Made by a program: the position numbers and the translations under genes | Source of the DNA: Chitinophaga pinensis | GTDB taxonomy: Bacteria > Bacteroidota > Bacteroidia > 2-12-FULL-35-15 | NCBI GenBank assembly: GCA_945885475.1 | Contig: CAMCYR010000014.1 | Coordinates: 1 to 60,410, forward strand | Length of the DNA stretch: 60,410 nucleotides | Direction: 5' to 3' | Shown here: piece by piece, positions 17,852-27,327 of the stretch | Position numbering within the stretch: the first letter of the stretch is position 1 | How the letters are laid out: each line of letters opens with the position of its first letter | The notes under the pieces: model-generated | What the model was told of the DNA's origin: nothing | The model's input: only the letters and a program-made list of their open reading frames with translations | Database searches by the model: none

Positions 17852-19087
17852 ATGATTAAGCTTGCTCATAATGAATTAATCGTTTTTCTTCTATCGATCA
17901 GTGCGATGCTGATTATTTCTCGGATTTTTGCTGAGCTGGGGAAGAAATTGAAGCTTCCTGTTGTTATGGGCGAATTGATTGTGGGTATTATTTTGGGACC
18001 GACCATTTTAGGCATGCTTTACCCGGATATTTTTAATTACTTATTTCCACGAACAGGTAATATTCCGATTGCTCTGGATGGTATTTTTAGTTTATCTGTT
18101 ATTATGCTTCTTTTTGTTGCTGGAATGGAAGTTCAATTGTCTTTAGTCCTTAAGCAAGGAAAAGTAGCAGTGTATACGAGTTTGTTTAGCATGGTTATTC
18201 CTTTTTTTACAGGCTTCGCTGTTGCCTGGTTTTTTCCTGAAATATTTTCAATCAGTAATGAACATGGTCCGAAATTATTATTTGCATTGTTTTTTGGTAC
18301 CGCGCTATCAATTTCTGCTTTACCTGTAATCGCGAGGATTCTGATGGATATGAATTTGTTTAAAACAAATATAGGGATGGTTATTATCGCATCTGCTATG
18401 TTCAATGATTTGCTTGGCTGGCTTATTTTCTCCTTTGTACTAAGTTTAACACATACAAATGATGGCGAACATCTTAGCTTGTGGTATACCATAATTTATA
18501 TTATCGGTTTTGGATTATTCATGCTAACGATCGGTAAAAAAATAATCGATAAAACATTGCCTTGGATGCAAACCAAATTATCCTGGCCTGGAGGCGTGCT
18601 TTCAATTTCTTTGGGTATTTGTTTGTTGTCGGCTGCATTCACCGAAGCGATTAATATTCATGCCATTTTAGGTGCTTTTATTGCCGGTATTGCTTTTGGT
18701 GATAGTGTTCATCTTCGTGAACAAGCCCGTGAAATCATTCATCAGTTTGTTACTAACTTTTTTGCTCCATTATTTTTTGTTTCTATTGGTTTGAAAATAA
18801 ATTTCATTGAAAATTTTGATCCTGTGATCGTGTCAATTGTTTTAGTGCTTGCTTTTGTAGGTAAAGTATTGGGTGCAACTATTGGTGCGCGCTTGGGAGG
18901 GATGAGTAAGAATCATTCTCTTGCTGTTGGATTTGGTATGAATGCCCGTGGAGCGATGGAAATAATCCTTGGAACACTTGCCTTAAATGCCGGATTGATT
19001 TCCAAACCGATCTTTGTTGCTCTTGTAATTATGGCTTTAGTTACCAGTCTGACGAGCGGGCCATTGATGAAAAAATTTATAGATTAG
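17852..19087 (+). CDS. Cation:proton antiporter (Kef/NapA-type, CPA2)
   Basis: A 411-residue inner-membrane antiporter with about twelve to thirteen transmembrane segments. Family marks are KLPVVMGELIVGIILGPTILG (the second helix, residues 33-53, quoted only in part: PVVMGELIVGIILGPTILG), the MLLFVAGMEVQL helix and the conserved LFNDLLGW-like segment (here MFNDLLGW). It lacks the cytoplasmic RCK or Usp domains that many CPA2 proteins carry after the membrane part; the Usp-domain protein encoded just upstream may supply that function in trans. The next gene, miaE, follows after six bases. Ion specificity (Na+ or K+) cannot be read. Confidence 0.93.
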   Translation: MIKLAHNELIVFLLSISAMLIISRIFAELGKKLKLPVVMGELIVGIILGPTILGMLYPDIFNYLFPRTGNIPIALDGIFSLSVIMLLFVAGMEVQLSLVLKQGKVAVYTSLFSMVIPFFTGFAVAWFFPEIFSISNEHGPKLLFALFFGTALSISALPVIARILMDMNLFKTNIGMVIIASAMFNDLLGWLIFSFVLSLTHTNDGEHLSLWYTIIYIIGFGLFMLTIGKKIIDKTLPWMQTKLSWPGGVLSISLGICLLSAAFTEAINIHAILGAFIAGIAFGDSVHLREQAREIIHQFVTNFFAPLFFVSIGLKINFIENFDPVIVSIVLVLAFVGKVLGATIGARLGGMSKNHSLAVGFGMNARGAMEIILGTLALNAGLISKPIFVALVIMALVTSLTSGPLMKKFID

Positions 19088-19093
19088 AAATAA

Positions 19094-19675
19094 ATGTTAG
19101 GATTAAAATTACCAACGGACCCTCGCTGGGTAAATATTGTTGAATCGAATATTGATGAGATTCTTACTGACCACGCATGGTGTGAGCAAAAAGCGGCAAC
19201 CAATGCATTGTCTCTTATTATAAATAATCCGAATTATCCTGAATTAGTTTCCGCTCTCCTGGAAATTGTAAAAGAAGAGGTGGAGCATTTTGAAATGGTA
19301 CACAATCTCATTCTTGCAAGAGGGAAAGTACTGGGTATCGAACGCAAAGATACCTATGTAAATGAATTATATAAATTCATGCAAAAAGGTGGAAGTAGAA
19401 AATCTTCATTGGTAGACCGCTTACTCTTTTCAGCAATGATCGAAGCAAGGAGTTGCGAACGATTTAGAGTGCTTTCAGAAAATATTAAAGATGTTGAGTT
19501 AGCGAAATTTTATCGTGATCTCATGATCAGCGAAGCCGGACACTATACAACCTTTATTGGTTTTGCAAGAAAATATGCGGATGATATAGATATCGATAAA
19601 CGTTGGAAAGATTGGCTGGAATACGAAGCGTCAATCATTACAAAATACGGAAAAGATACTACCGTTCACGGATAG
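19094..19675 (+). CDS. miaE: tRNA-(ms2io6A)-hydroxylase MiaE
   Basis: A 193-residue non-heme di-iron monooxygenase that hydroxylates the isopentenyl group of 2-methylthio-N6-isopentenyladenosine at position 37 of tRNA. Iron ligands fit the ferritin-like pattern: Glu in the ...DHAWCEQKAATNAL helix, EEVEHF (residues 54-59), EARSCERF (residues 116-123), and SEAGHY (residues 154-159). It needs the MiaA and MiaB products made elsewhere. It is third in the Usp-antiporter operon, an unusual partnership, and converges on the thioesterase with five bases between the stops. The assignment is strong. Confidence 0.94.
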   Translation: MLGLKLPTDPRWVNIVESNIDEILTDHAWCEQKAATNALSLIINNPNYPELVSALLEIVKEEVEHFEMVHNLILARGKVLGIERKDTYVNELYKFMQKGGSRKSSLVDRLLFSAMIEARSCERFRVLSENIKDVELAKFYRDLMISEAGHYTTFIGFARKYADDIDIDKRWKDWLEYEASIITKYGKDTTVHG

Positions 19676-19680
19676 TAATG

Positions 19681-20100
19681 TTATTGTACCATCTTTGCTT
19701 TCCAGGATTCCGGTATCAATATGGTTTGATTTGTTTTGTAATTAAAGCAAACTATAATAGCTAATCCTCTCGCTAGTTCAATTTCAACTCCGTTTTCTGA
19801 TTTAACGATGGAGCAGCTCATGTCAAAACTTTTTGTGCCCATTTTTGAAACCCATGTGTAAACAAAAACTTTGTCTTCCAATAAAATCGGCTGTTTGTAC
19901 TCCATTTCAATTTTTGCCAAAATAACGCCTTCATTTACCCAATCAATTTTAATGTTGTCAGCAGCAAATGCATCAAAATAATCTACACGTGCCAATTCAA
20001 AGTAGGTTACATGGTTTGCATTATTTACATGTCCGAGTTTGTCGATGTCTTTAAATCGGATTTGAATCGGTGTTTTGTGTTTGAAAGGCTGTTCGGACAT
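19681..20100 (-). CDS. Acyl-CoA thioesterase (hotdog fold, 4HBT family)
   Basis: A 139-residue single hotdog domain. The pattern IRFKDIDKLGHVNNANHVTYFELARVDYF (residues 15-43; key piece DIDKLGHVNNANHVTYFE) is the hallmark of 4-hydroxybenzoyl-CoA-type thioesterases (YbgC/FcbC), with the conserved Asp before the GHVNNA loop as catalytic residue. Hydrolyses an acyl-CoA in the cytoplasm. Stands alone on its strand, facing miaE. Exact acyl specificity is unknown. Confidence 0.92.
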   Translation of the reverse strand: MSEQPFKHKTPIQIRFKDIDKLGHVNNANHVTYFELARVDYFDAFAADNIKIDWVNEGVILAKIEMEYKQPILLEDKVFVYTWVSKMGTKSFDMSCSIVKSENGVEIELARGLAIIVCFNYKTNQTILIPESWKAKMVQ

Positions 20101-20288
20101 AATTTATATTTGTAATCAGTTTTTTGTATAAAATTTACGTTGACCAAGGATCAAGATTTCGTTTCCTCGTTCTCCAGGTAATTCGGTCACGTATATTATT
20201 TTTGGTTTAACCGTTGTTCGATTTCCTCTTCTAGTATTACGCTATTAAATCCTTACAACAGAGCATAAATTTTGCACTTTTCATGATT

Positions 20289-22172
20289 TTATTGTTCATC
20301 GAGTTGTTCGTAAATAGAATTATTGCTTTTGAATTCGGGAACAAGTTCCTTCATTTTTTTTACGATTGATTGGTTGTTTTGTTTGCTGAAGAGCTCTATC
20401 AATTGAGCAATCGATGCGGCTATACTTTCAAAGTCATATTCCTTCACCTTGGCGATCATGATCTGATTGTGATGTGTCGGAATTGTGTTTTCATGATCAG
20501 CAAGTAATTCCTCGTACAGTTTTTCTCCAGGTCGCAATCCTGTATACGTTATACTGATATCTTTATCAAGTATCAAACCCGATAGTTTGATCATTTTTTT
20601 TGCAAGGTCAACGATCTTAACCGATTCACCCATGTCGAAAATAAAAATTTCACCGCCATTTCCCATTGCACCTGCTTCGAGAACCAATTGACAGGCCTCA
20701 GGAATGGTCATGAAAAAGCGTGTGATATCGGGATGAGTGATGGTGATCGGACCGCCATTTTCAATTTGTTGGCGAAAGCGGGGAATGACTGATCCGTTTG
20801 ATCCGAGAACATTTCCAAAACGTGTTGTAATAAATTTTGTGTCTGATTTTTTACCCAGCGACTGCGTGTAAATCTCTGCTATACGCTTACTCGCTCCCAT
20901 AACATTTGTTGGGTTTACAGCTTTGTCGGTAGAAACCATAACAAACTTTTCAACCTTGTATTGATCAGAAAGATCTGCCAAGTTTTTGGTGCCTGAAACG
21001 TTTGTAAAGATCGACTCGGAAGGATTATTTTCCATCATCGGAACGTGTTTATAAGCGGCAGCATGAAAAACAATTTGAGGATGAAATGTGCTGAATACAT
21101 TTTCCATTCGTTCTTTATTGCGAATATCACCCATCACAATTTCATACGATTGTTTTTTATATTTATCGAAGAGTTCCATCTCCATTTCATATAAAGGAGA
21201 TTCCGCCTGATCAAGTAGGATTATTTTTTTGGGATTAAAACGTGCTACTTGCCGAACGATTTCACTTCCAATACTTCCGGCTGCTCCCGTGACTAAAATA
21301 ATTTTATCTGCTAATTGTTGCTGAAGGTTTTCTTTGTCAAGTTGGATCGTTTCGCGCCCCAATAACTCTTCGATCTGTATTTTTTTTATTTGTCTGAAAC
21401 TTAATTCTCCGTTTATCCAATTACTGACTGGTGGAACGTTCAATACTTTGGTGTTATGCTGCAAACAAATGTCTACAATCTGTTTCTTTTTCGCGGGAGA
21501 AATATCTTGAATTGAAATAATCAGATTGGAAACATCATTTTCTTCTAACAAGTTGTCGAGGCGGGAAATGTTATAGATCGTTGTGCCTTCTAGCTTTTTA
21601 CCTTGTTTTTTTAGGTCATCATCAATAAATCCTAATACTTTGTATTTTGTTCCTGCATCCCGATCCAATGTACGTTTTGTGATTATGCCGGATTCACCGG
21701 CTCCGAAAATGATCACACTCCTTTTTTCTTTGTTTGGGTTTGTCAATTCAAGATAGAGGGCTTTGAACATAACCCTTAAACTGATCATGAGGAAAGCAGT
21801 AGCCATGTAATCTATGATGATGATAGAAAAGGGAATCGGGAATGTATGATTGACAAAGAAGTAGAAAATGGTATTCACAAGAATAAATAAAATGCTACCT
21901 ATCGAAATCACACCGAAAATCCGCTGAGCATCTTTCGAACTGGTGTATTTTACAATGCCCTGGTATGTTTTAGAAAGAAAGAAACTTATTGCGCGTATTC
22001 CGAGAACAATTCCGAATACAATTGGAAATGCTTCAATTTCTACTTTCGGAATAGAAAAGTTAAATCGGACAAGATAGGCCAATAGCAGCGAAAATAAACA
22101 AATAGCCATATCGATGAAAAAAATGATCCATCGGGGCATACTGCGTTGAAATAAAAAATCGAGCATTTTCAT
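20289..22172 (-). CDS. Membrane-anchored nucleotide-sugar 4,6-dehydratase (FlaA1/CapD type)
   Basis: A 627-residue enzyme of surface-polysaccharide or glycoprotein synthesis. The N-terminal third has four transmembrane helices, then a CoA-binding-like Rossmann domain (VIIFGAGESGIITKRTL), then a short-chain dehydrogenase domain with NAD motif TGAAGSIGSEIV (about residue 287). The active site is the FlaA1/PglF form, in which Tyr is replaced by Met: NVMGASKRIAE (Met-x3-Lys). ARFNPKKIILLDQAESPLYE and GLRPGEKLYEELL complete the family signature. It makes a 4-keto-6-deoxy sugar from UDP-GlcNAc or a similar nucleotide sugar. It is divergent from the methyltransferase and glycosyltransferase genes, forming a small glycan locus. 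Confidence 0.94.
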   Translation of the reverse strand: MKMLDFLFQRSMPRWIIFFIDMAICLFSLLLAYLVRFNFSIPKVEIEAFPIVFGIVLGIRAISFFLSKTYQGIVKYTSSKDAQRIFGVISIGSILFILVNTIFYFFVNHTFPIPFSIIIIDYMATAFLMISLRVMFKALYLELTNPNKEKRSVIIFGAGESGIITKRTLDRDAGTKYKVLGFIDDDLKKQGKKLEGTTIYNISRLDNLLEENDVSNLIISIQDISPAKKKQIVDICLQHNTKVLNVPPVSNWINGELSFRQIKKIQIEELLGRETIQLDKENLQQQLADKIILVTGAAGSIGSEIVRQVARFNPKKIILLDQAESPLYEMEMELFDKYKKQSYEIVMGDIRNKERMENVFSTFHPQIVFHAAAYKHVPMMENNPSESIFTNVSGTKNLADLSDQYKVEKFVMVSTDKAVNPTNVMGASKRIAEIYTQSLGKKSDTKFITTRFGNVLGSNGSVIPRFRQQIENGGPITITHPDITRFFMTIPEACQLVLEAGAMGNGGEIFIFDMGESVKIVDLAKKMIKLSGLILDKDISITYTGLRPGEKLYEELLADHENTIPTHHNQIMIAKVKEYDFESIAASIAQLIELFSKQNNQSIVKKMKELVPEFKSNNSIYEQLDEQ

Positions 22173-22317
22173 AAGAAATTGAACTTTTCAAAGATAATTA
22201 ATATCCTTGAATTATAATCTATCAAAAAATGGACAGATCGCTCTATTTTGTGAGTATAATTGCTATTTTTACAATGAATATCAAAAATTGAGTCAAATTC
22301 CTGGAAGATTAGTCAAT

Positions 22318-23220
22318 ATGCTTGATTACAATCAGAAAATCGTCAATACTATTTCATTAGAGTCATCAGAAATTGCATCCTTTGTAACAGAGAATGATGC
22401 ATTTGTTGATTCAAAAACGGTTGCGTCTTTTGGCGAAGAATGGGAAAAATTTGACTCTTTTGATGATGAGGAAATTACAAAAATAGGGAATGAATATTTT
22501 GATATTGTAGATCCCCGGATCTTAAATAAAGAAACGGTTGTGCTCGATTTAGGCTGCGGTTCTGGAAGATGGTCGCGCTACATGTCTGATAAAGTGAAAT
22601 TTATTGAAGCCGTGGACCCAAGTAAAGCTGTTGTGACTGCGGTGAAATTAAACCAGGATCTCAAAAATATCCGTGTTACCAGAGCCGGTGTCGATAATAT
22701 TCCTTTTGCAGATAATAGTTTTGATCTGATTGTTTGTCTTGGTGTTTTACATCACCTTCCTAAAACGGCAGAAGCTCTGAAAAAGGCGACCGAAAAACTA
22801 AAACCGAATGGGTATTTTTTACTCTACTTATATTACAAGTTGGATAACCGTAGTTTTTTCTATAAATTATTTTTTTGGCTTTCGAATAGTGTCAGAACAA
22901 TTGTATCCAAACTTCCTTCTTCTTTAAAACACATTGTTTGTGAGTTTCTTGCTGTTGTTGTTTATTTGCCATTGATTTTCCTTGCTCGCCTTGTTAAAAA
23001 AATTTTTCCGAAAAAACGATACTATAAACTTTTGCCACTCTCTTATTATTTAAATAAAAGTTTTACGATAATCAGGAATGATGCACTGGATCGTTTTGGA
23101 ACACCGCTTGAACAGCGTTTTTCAAAAAATGAAATTGAAGTGATGATGAAAAATGCAGGATTTTCAGAAATTAAATTTTCTGAAAATGAACCATATTGGC
23201 ATGTACTTGGAAGGAAATAA
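22318..23220 (+). CDS. Class I SAM-dependent methyltransferase
   Basis: I take the start at the ATG at 22318 (MLDYNQKIVN), giving 300 residues; a TTG further upstream is possible but would put the start very close to the divergent capD-like gene's promoter. The Rossmann motif VLDLGCGSGRWSRYM (about residue 76 of the shorter form), EAVDPSKA and DLIVCLGVLHHLP are typical of methyltransferases in polysaccharide and lipid A loci. A hydrophobic stretch near residue 210-235 (VVVYLPLIFLARLV) may associate with membrane. The next gene, a glycosyltransferase, starts two bases after this stop, indicating a shared transcript. Substrate unknown. Confidence 0.88.
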   Translation: MLDYNQKIVNTISLESSEIASFVTENDAFVDSKTVASFGEEWEKFDSFDDEEITKIGNEYFDIVDPRILNKETVVLDLGCGSGRWSRYMSDKVKFIEAVDPSKAVVTAVKLNQDLKNIRVTRAGVDNIPFADNSFDLIVCLGVLHHLPKTAEALKKATEKLKPNGYFLLYLYYKLDNRSFFYKLFFWLSNSVRTIVSKLPSSLKHIVCEFLAVVVYLPLIFLARLVKKIFPKKRYYKLLPLSYYLNKSFTIIRNDALDRFGTPLEQRFSKNEIEVMMKNAGFSEIKFSENEPYWHVLGRK

Positions 23221-23222
23221 AA

Positions 23223-24314
23223 ATGACAAATAAAAAAATTCTATTCATCGCATCGCACCGTAAAGATCGTTCTCCCGGTCAGCGCTATCGCTTTGAGCAG
23301 TATTTTGATTTTCTTCAACAGAACGGATACGATTGTGAACTGGCTTTCTTTTTAACTGAGGCTGACGACAACGTATTTTATAGTCCCGGAAATATCCTGA
23401 AGAAATTTTTTATCACGATCAGAAGTGCGAAAAAACGAATGCGGGATGTCAGACGTGCCAGTCAGTTTGATATTGTTTTTATCCAAAGGGAAGCTTTTAT
23501 GACGGGATCTACTTTTTTTGAAAAAGGATTCAGACGCTCTTCTGCAAAAATAGTTTTTGATTTTGATGATTCAATTTGGCTTTTAGATACCTCTAATGCA
23601 AATCGAATGTGGCAGTGGATGAAAAGTACAAGAAAAACAAGTAAGCTTATCGCTCTGTCCGATCAGGTATTTGCCGGAAATCGTTATTTAGCCGATTATG
23701 CAAGTCGTTTTAATAAAAACGTAAAAATTATTCCTACAACAATTGATACAAAAATATTTCATCGAAAGTATGAATATGAAAATAAGTCAACTGTTTGTAT
23801 TGGTTGGAGCGGAAGCCACACTACGATCAAGCATTTTGAAGCAGCAATTCCAGTTTTAAAAAAGTTAAAAGACAAGTACGGAGAACGTATTTGTTTTAAA
23901 GTTATGGGTGATCCTCACTATGAAAATAAGGAACTGGGTATAGCCGGAATTCCTTGGAGCAGCGCTACCGAGGTTGCTGTTATCTCTTCTTTTGACATCG
24001 GTATTATGCCCTTGCCTGATGACCAATGGGTGAAAGGGAAATGCGGATTAAAAGGTTTGTCTTACATGGCATTGGAAGTTCCAACAGTTATGTCTGCAAT
24101 CGGGGTGAACCCAGAAATAATAAATGATGGTGTAAATGGATTTCTGGCTACTACAGAAGAAGAGTGGGTAAACAAAATTTCACAATTGATCGAGTCGTTT
24201 GATTTGAGAAAAAAAATGGGTATAAGTGGACGCGAAACCATTGTAAGTCGCTACTCTGTTGAAGCACAAAAAAATAACTATTTGAATACTTTTAATGAAT
24301 TGTTGAAACGATAA
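23223..24314 (+). CDS. Glycosyltransferase (GT-B fold, GT4-like)
   Basis: About 363 residues when started at the ATG at 23223 (MTNKKILFIAS), two bases after the methyltransferase stop. The N-terminal half includes SHRKDRSPGQRYRFEQYFDFL, and the C-terminal nucleotide-sugar half has IGWSGSHTTIKHFEAAIPVL, DIGIMPLPDDQWVKGKCGLK and the acidic pocket sequence ALEVPTVMSAIGVNPEII. That arrangement is the GT-B fold of family-4-type enzymes. Likely transfers a sugar onto a surface glycan, in the same short operon as the methyltransferase. Donor and acceptor unknown. Confidence 0.9.
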   Translation: MTNKKILFIASHRKDRSPGQRYRFEQYFDFLQQNGYDCELAFFLTEADDNVFYSPGNILKKFFITIRSAKKRMRDVRRASQFDIVFIQREAFMTGSTFFEKGFRRSSAKIVFDFDDSIWLLDTSNANRMWQWMKSTRKTSKLIALSDQVFAGNRYLADYASRFNKNVKIIPTTIDTKIFHRKYEYENKSTVCIGWSGSHTTIKHFEAAIPVLKKLKDKYGERICFKVMGDPHYENKELGIAGIPWSSATEVAVISSFDIGIMPLPDDQWVKGKCGLKGLSYMALEVPTVMSAIGVNPEIINDGVNGFLATTEEEWVNKISQLIESFDLRKKMGISGRETIVSRYSVEAQKNNYLNTFNELLKR

Positions 24315-24327
24315 AATCTTACATTTG
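24300..24327 (+). promoter_or_regulatory. Bacteroidota-type promoter for gcvT
   Basis: TTG (24300-24302), 17 bases, then TACATTTG (24320-24327). This matches the TTG and TAnnTTTG consensus. Note that the -33 box lies inside the 3' end of the glycosyltransferase gene. Transcription would begin near 24334, about 50 bases before the gcvT ATG. Confidence 0.6.
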
Positions 24328-24385
24328 TATCGTTCTCTTAATAATAAATAAGAACATTCAGTTTCAATAAATACCAAATTACAAC

Positions 24386-25489
24386 ATGGAGACAACTTCA
24401 GAAGAATTAAAAAGCGTTGCTTTAGAAAATAAACATATTTCATTGGGTGCTAAAATGGTTCCCTTTGCCGGATATTTAATGCCCGTTTCCTATAGTGGTT
24501 TAAACGATGAGCATGTAACAGTTAGAAATGCAGTTGGTGTTTTTGATGTGAGTCATATGGGTGAGTTTATTCTGAAAGGCGAACATGCATTGGATCTGAT
24601 TCAGCGCGTTACTTCAAACGACGCAGCTGTCCTTGCTGATGAAAAGATTCAATATTCTTGTTTGCCGAATGATAAAGGTGGAATCGTTGATGATCTTTTG
24701 GTATACCGTATGAATGAAAAGGAATTCATGTTGGTTGTTAATGCTTCTAATATTGAAAAAGATTGGGATTGGATTAGTAAGCTCAATACAAAAGGTGTTG
24801 AAATGAAAAACATTTCTGGAGGTGTTTCATTATTAGCGGTTCAAGGGCCAAAAGCAATTTTGGCATTGCAAAAACTTACGGATATTAATCTTTCTGATAT
24901 TCCGTATTATTCTTTCAAAAGAGGACTATTTAATGGTGAAGAAAATGTGGTGATATCCAATACTGGGTATACGGGTGCAGGTGGTTTTGAGATCTATTTT
25001 CCAAATGCATCTGCAGATAAAATGTGGGATGCTATTTTTGCTGCCGGTGCTGAATTTGGTATCAAGCCCATTGGATTGGGTGCCCGCGATACCTTACGTT
25101 TAGAAATGGGTTTCTGTTTATATGGAAATGATATTAATGATACAACTTCTCCAATTGAAGCTGGTTTAGGGTGGATCACGAAGTTCACAAAAGAATTTAC
25201 CAATAAAGCAGCATTGTTAGAACAAAAAGAAAAAGGTGTATTCCAAAAATTAGTTGGATTCGAAATGATCGACCGTGGTATTCCTCGTCACGATTACCAA
25301 ATTGCTGATGCAAGTGGAACCATTATAGGTAAAGTAACTTCCGGTACGCAATCGCCTTCTTTAAATAAGGCAATCGGGATGGGTTATGTTCCAACTACTT
25401 TTTCTAAAGCTGATTCTGAAATATTTATTATGATCCGCGATAAAGCAATCAAAGCGAAGGTTGTAAAAATCCCTTTTTATAAAGCATAA
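24386..25489 (+). CDS. gcvT: Glycine cleavage system T protein (aminomethyltransferase)
   Basis: A 367-residue tetrahydrofolate-dependent enzyme that takes the aminomethyl group from the H protein, releasing ammonia and making methylene-THF. Visible marks are [16 protein letters not shown] (residues 24-39), [31 protein letters not shown], and the conserved folate-site Arg in [19 protein letters not shown], with Asp-101-type DDLLVYR. Length is normal. No other gcv genes are in the window; scattered gcv genes are common in this phylum. Very secure. Confidence 0.97.
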   Translation: METTSEELKSVALENKHISLGAKMVPFAGYLMPVSYSGLNDEHVTVRNAVGVFDVSHMGEFILKGEHALDLIQRVTSNDAAVLADEKIQYSCLPNDKGGIVDDLLVYRMNEKEFMLVVNASNIEKDWDWISKLNTKGVEMKNISGGVSLLAVQGPKAILALQKLTDINLSDIPYYSFKRGLFNGEENVVISNTGYTGAGGFEIYFPNASADKMWDAIFAAGAEFGIKPIGLGARDTLRLEMGFCLYGNDINDTTSPIEAGLGWITKFTKEFTNKAALLEQKEKGVFQKLVGFEMIDRGIPRHDYQIADASGTIIGKVTSGTQSPSLNKAIGMGYVPTTFSKADSEIFIMIRDKAIKAKVVKIPFYKA

Positions 25490-25546
25490 ACCAGATTCCT
25501 TCCCTCTTCATTTAAATGGACAGTGAAGCGAGTGCTAGTACTTTGT

Positions 25547-26266
25547 ATGGAAAAAAAAATAACAGTTGACGTTTGTGTATCACCTTATCTATATCCGGTC
25601 CACCACCGTGATGATGCTATCGTTGTTGTTATTGATATTCTTCGTGCAACAACAGCTATGTGTACAGCTTTTCATTATGGTGTTGAAAAAATGATTCCTG
25701 TTGCAACTCTTGAAGAAGCAGCCGAATACAAGAAAAAAGGATTTATGGTGGGGGCTGAAAGAAATGGCGTTGCGCTTGAAGGTTTTGATTTTGGAAACTC
25801 TCCATTCAGTTACATGAGCGAAAAAATTGTTGGTCAGACAATTGTCATTTCTACAACAAACGGAACACAGGCTATTGAAGCAGCTAAGGATGCTCATCAG
25901 GTTGTAATTGGTGCGTTTTCAAACATTACCGCTTTGTGTGAGTATTTAGTTTCTCAAAAACGGAGTGTACTTTTATTATGTTCAGGATGGAAAAACAGGT
26001 TCAACTGGGAAGATAGTATTTTTGCTGGTGCAGTTACCACTCGTCTATTTAATGCTGGTTTACACAATACCGGTGACGCTGCTAAAGCGATGTCATTTCT
26101 GTACGAGCAATCTCAGAAAAGTCAGATAAAATTCATCAGGAATTCTTCGCATGCCGAACGCCTTGCTGCGATGGGATTAAAAAAGGATATTAAATATTGT
26201 TTTCAGTTGGACCAGACAACTGTCATCCCTGTGCTAGAAGGTAAATATTTAGTAAAACTGTCTTAA
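25547..26266 (+). CDS. comB: 2-phosphosulfolactate phosphatase-like protein (ComB)
   Basis: A 239-residue protein, starting best at the ATG at 25547 (MEKKITVDVCVSPYLYP). ComB removes phosphate from 2-phosphosulfolactate in coenzyme M synthesis in archaea, but homologues are widespread in bacteria that do not make coenzyme M. Signature segments are VVIDILRATTAMCTAFHYG, GAERNGVALEGFDFGNSP, and STTNGTQAIEAA, with the WKNRFNWEDSIFAGAV segment of the active site. It lies 57 bases after gcvT and no other sulfolactate genes are visible. The family is secure; the substrate in this organism is not. Confidence 0.9.
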   Translation: MEKKITVDVCVSPYLYPVHHRDDAIVVVIDILRATTAMCTAFHYGVEKMIPVATLEEAAEYKKKGFMVGAERNGVALEGFDFGNSPFSYMSEKIVGQTIVISTTNGTQAIEAAKDAHQVVIGAFSNITALCEYLVSQKRSVLLLCSGWKNRFNWEDSIFAGAVTTRLFNAGLHNTGDAAKAMSFLYEQSQKSQIKFIRNSSHAERLAAMGLKKDIKYCFQLDQTTVIPVLEGKYLVKLS

Positions 26267-26340
26267 CCTCTGTATTTCATTTATTTCTTATCTTTACTCA
26301 AAGCTTGTACTTGTTTTATCGTGCACCTGTTTCTTATCCT

Positions 26341-27327
26341 ATGCGTAAAGTTATACTTACTGTTTTATTTATGATTGCTTTTCTGGTGCTGCCGAATTTG
26401 CAGCCCGCCTATTCCTGGGGCTTTTTTGCGCATAAAAAGATCAACCGGATGGCTGTTTTTACTTTACCCGCAGGGATGATCGGATTTTATAAACAGCACA
26501 TAGAATATATTTCAGAACATGCTGTTGACCCCGATAGAAGAAGATATGCGAACGAAGATGAAGCCCCCCGGCATTATATCGATATCGATCATTATGGGAA
26601 ATATCCTTTTGATTCTGTTCCTCAATGGTGGAAAAAAGCTATTGCAAAATATTCTGAAGATACACTGAAAGCATATGGTATTGTTCCTTGGCACATCGAG
26701 AAAATGGTCTATCGTTTAACGGAAGCATTCAAGGAAGAAAATATGGATCTGATTTTGCATTATTCTGCCGACTTGGGTCATTATATTGCAGATGCTCATG
26801 TTCCTTTACATACAACAGAAAATTATAACGGACAACTTACAAACCAAAAAGGAATTCACGGTTTTTGGGAATCGCGTATCCCTGAAATGAAATCAGAAGG
26901 ATATGATTATTGGATTGGTCGTGCAAAATATATTGGCAAGCCTCTTGAAAAAGCTTGGGACGTTGTAAAGGCAAGTCATGCAGCGGTAGATTCGGTTTTA
27001 AAATTTGAAGCGAATCTGAACGCTGAATATTCTCCTGATAAAAAATATAGTTTCGAAAATCGTGGAGCGAGTTTGATGAAAGTTTATTCTAAAGAATATA
27101 CAGAAGCATATGATAAATTATTAGATGGAATGGTTGAGCGGAGAATGCGTGAAGCAATCATTACCATCGGAAGTTTGTGGTATACGGCATGGGTGAATGC
27201 CGGAAAGCCCGATCTGCAGCGTTTTGGTGAGAAAGATGTTTCTGATTCTTTGAAACAAGCGAATAAAATTTCTGATGAGCTTTGGAAAACGGGTAAAACA
27301 AAAGAGGTAAAAGGTCACGATGATTAA
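26341..27327 (+). CDS. Secreted zinc-dependent phospholipase C / S1-P1 nuclease-like protein
   Basis: A 328-residue exported hydrolase; I use the ATG at 26341 (MRKVILTVLFM), which gives a clean signal peptide ending near AYSW. The mature protein would begin with Trp (WGFFAHKKINRMA), the N-terminal zinc ligand of the phospholipase C / P1 nuclease superfamily. Other ligands fit: RHYIDIDHYG, then HYSADLGHYIADAHVPLH (about residue 140) and GIHGFWESRIPE. Such enzymes hold three zinc ions and cleave phosphodiesters in lipids or nucleic acids. The distinction between the two cannot be made by eye. The stop overlaps that of the convergent WD40 gene by four bases. Confidence 0.88.
   Translation: MRKVILTVLFMIAFLVLPNLQPAYSWGFFAHKKINRMAVFTLPAGMIGFYKQHIEYISEHAVDPDRRRYANEDEAPRHYIDIDHYGKYPFDSVPQWWKKAIAKYSEDTLKAYGIVPWHIEKMVYRLTEAFKEENMDLILHYSADLGHYIADAHVPLHTTENYNGQLTNQKGIHGFWESRIPEMKSEGYDYWIGRAKYIGKPLEKAWDVVKASHAAVDSVLKFEANLNAEYSPDKKYSFENRGASLMKVYSKEYTEAYDKLLDGMVERRMREAIITIGSLWYTAWVNAGKPDLQRFGEKDVSDSLKQANKISDELWKTGKTKEVKGHDD

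Noticed and set aside
22207-22317. TTG start for the methyltransferase, adding 37 residues
   Set aside because: The added segment has no recognisable domain and would begin only 35 bases from the divergent gene; the ATG at 22318 is preferred, although I cannot exclude the longer form.
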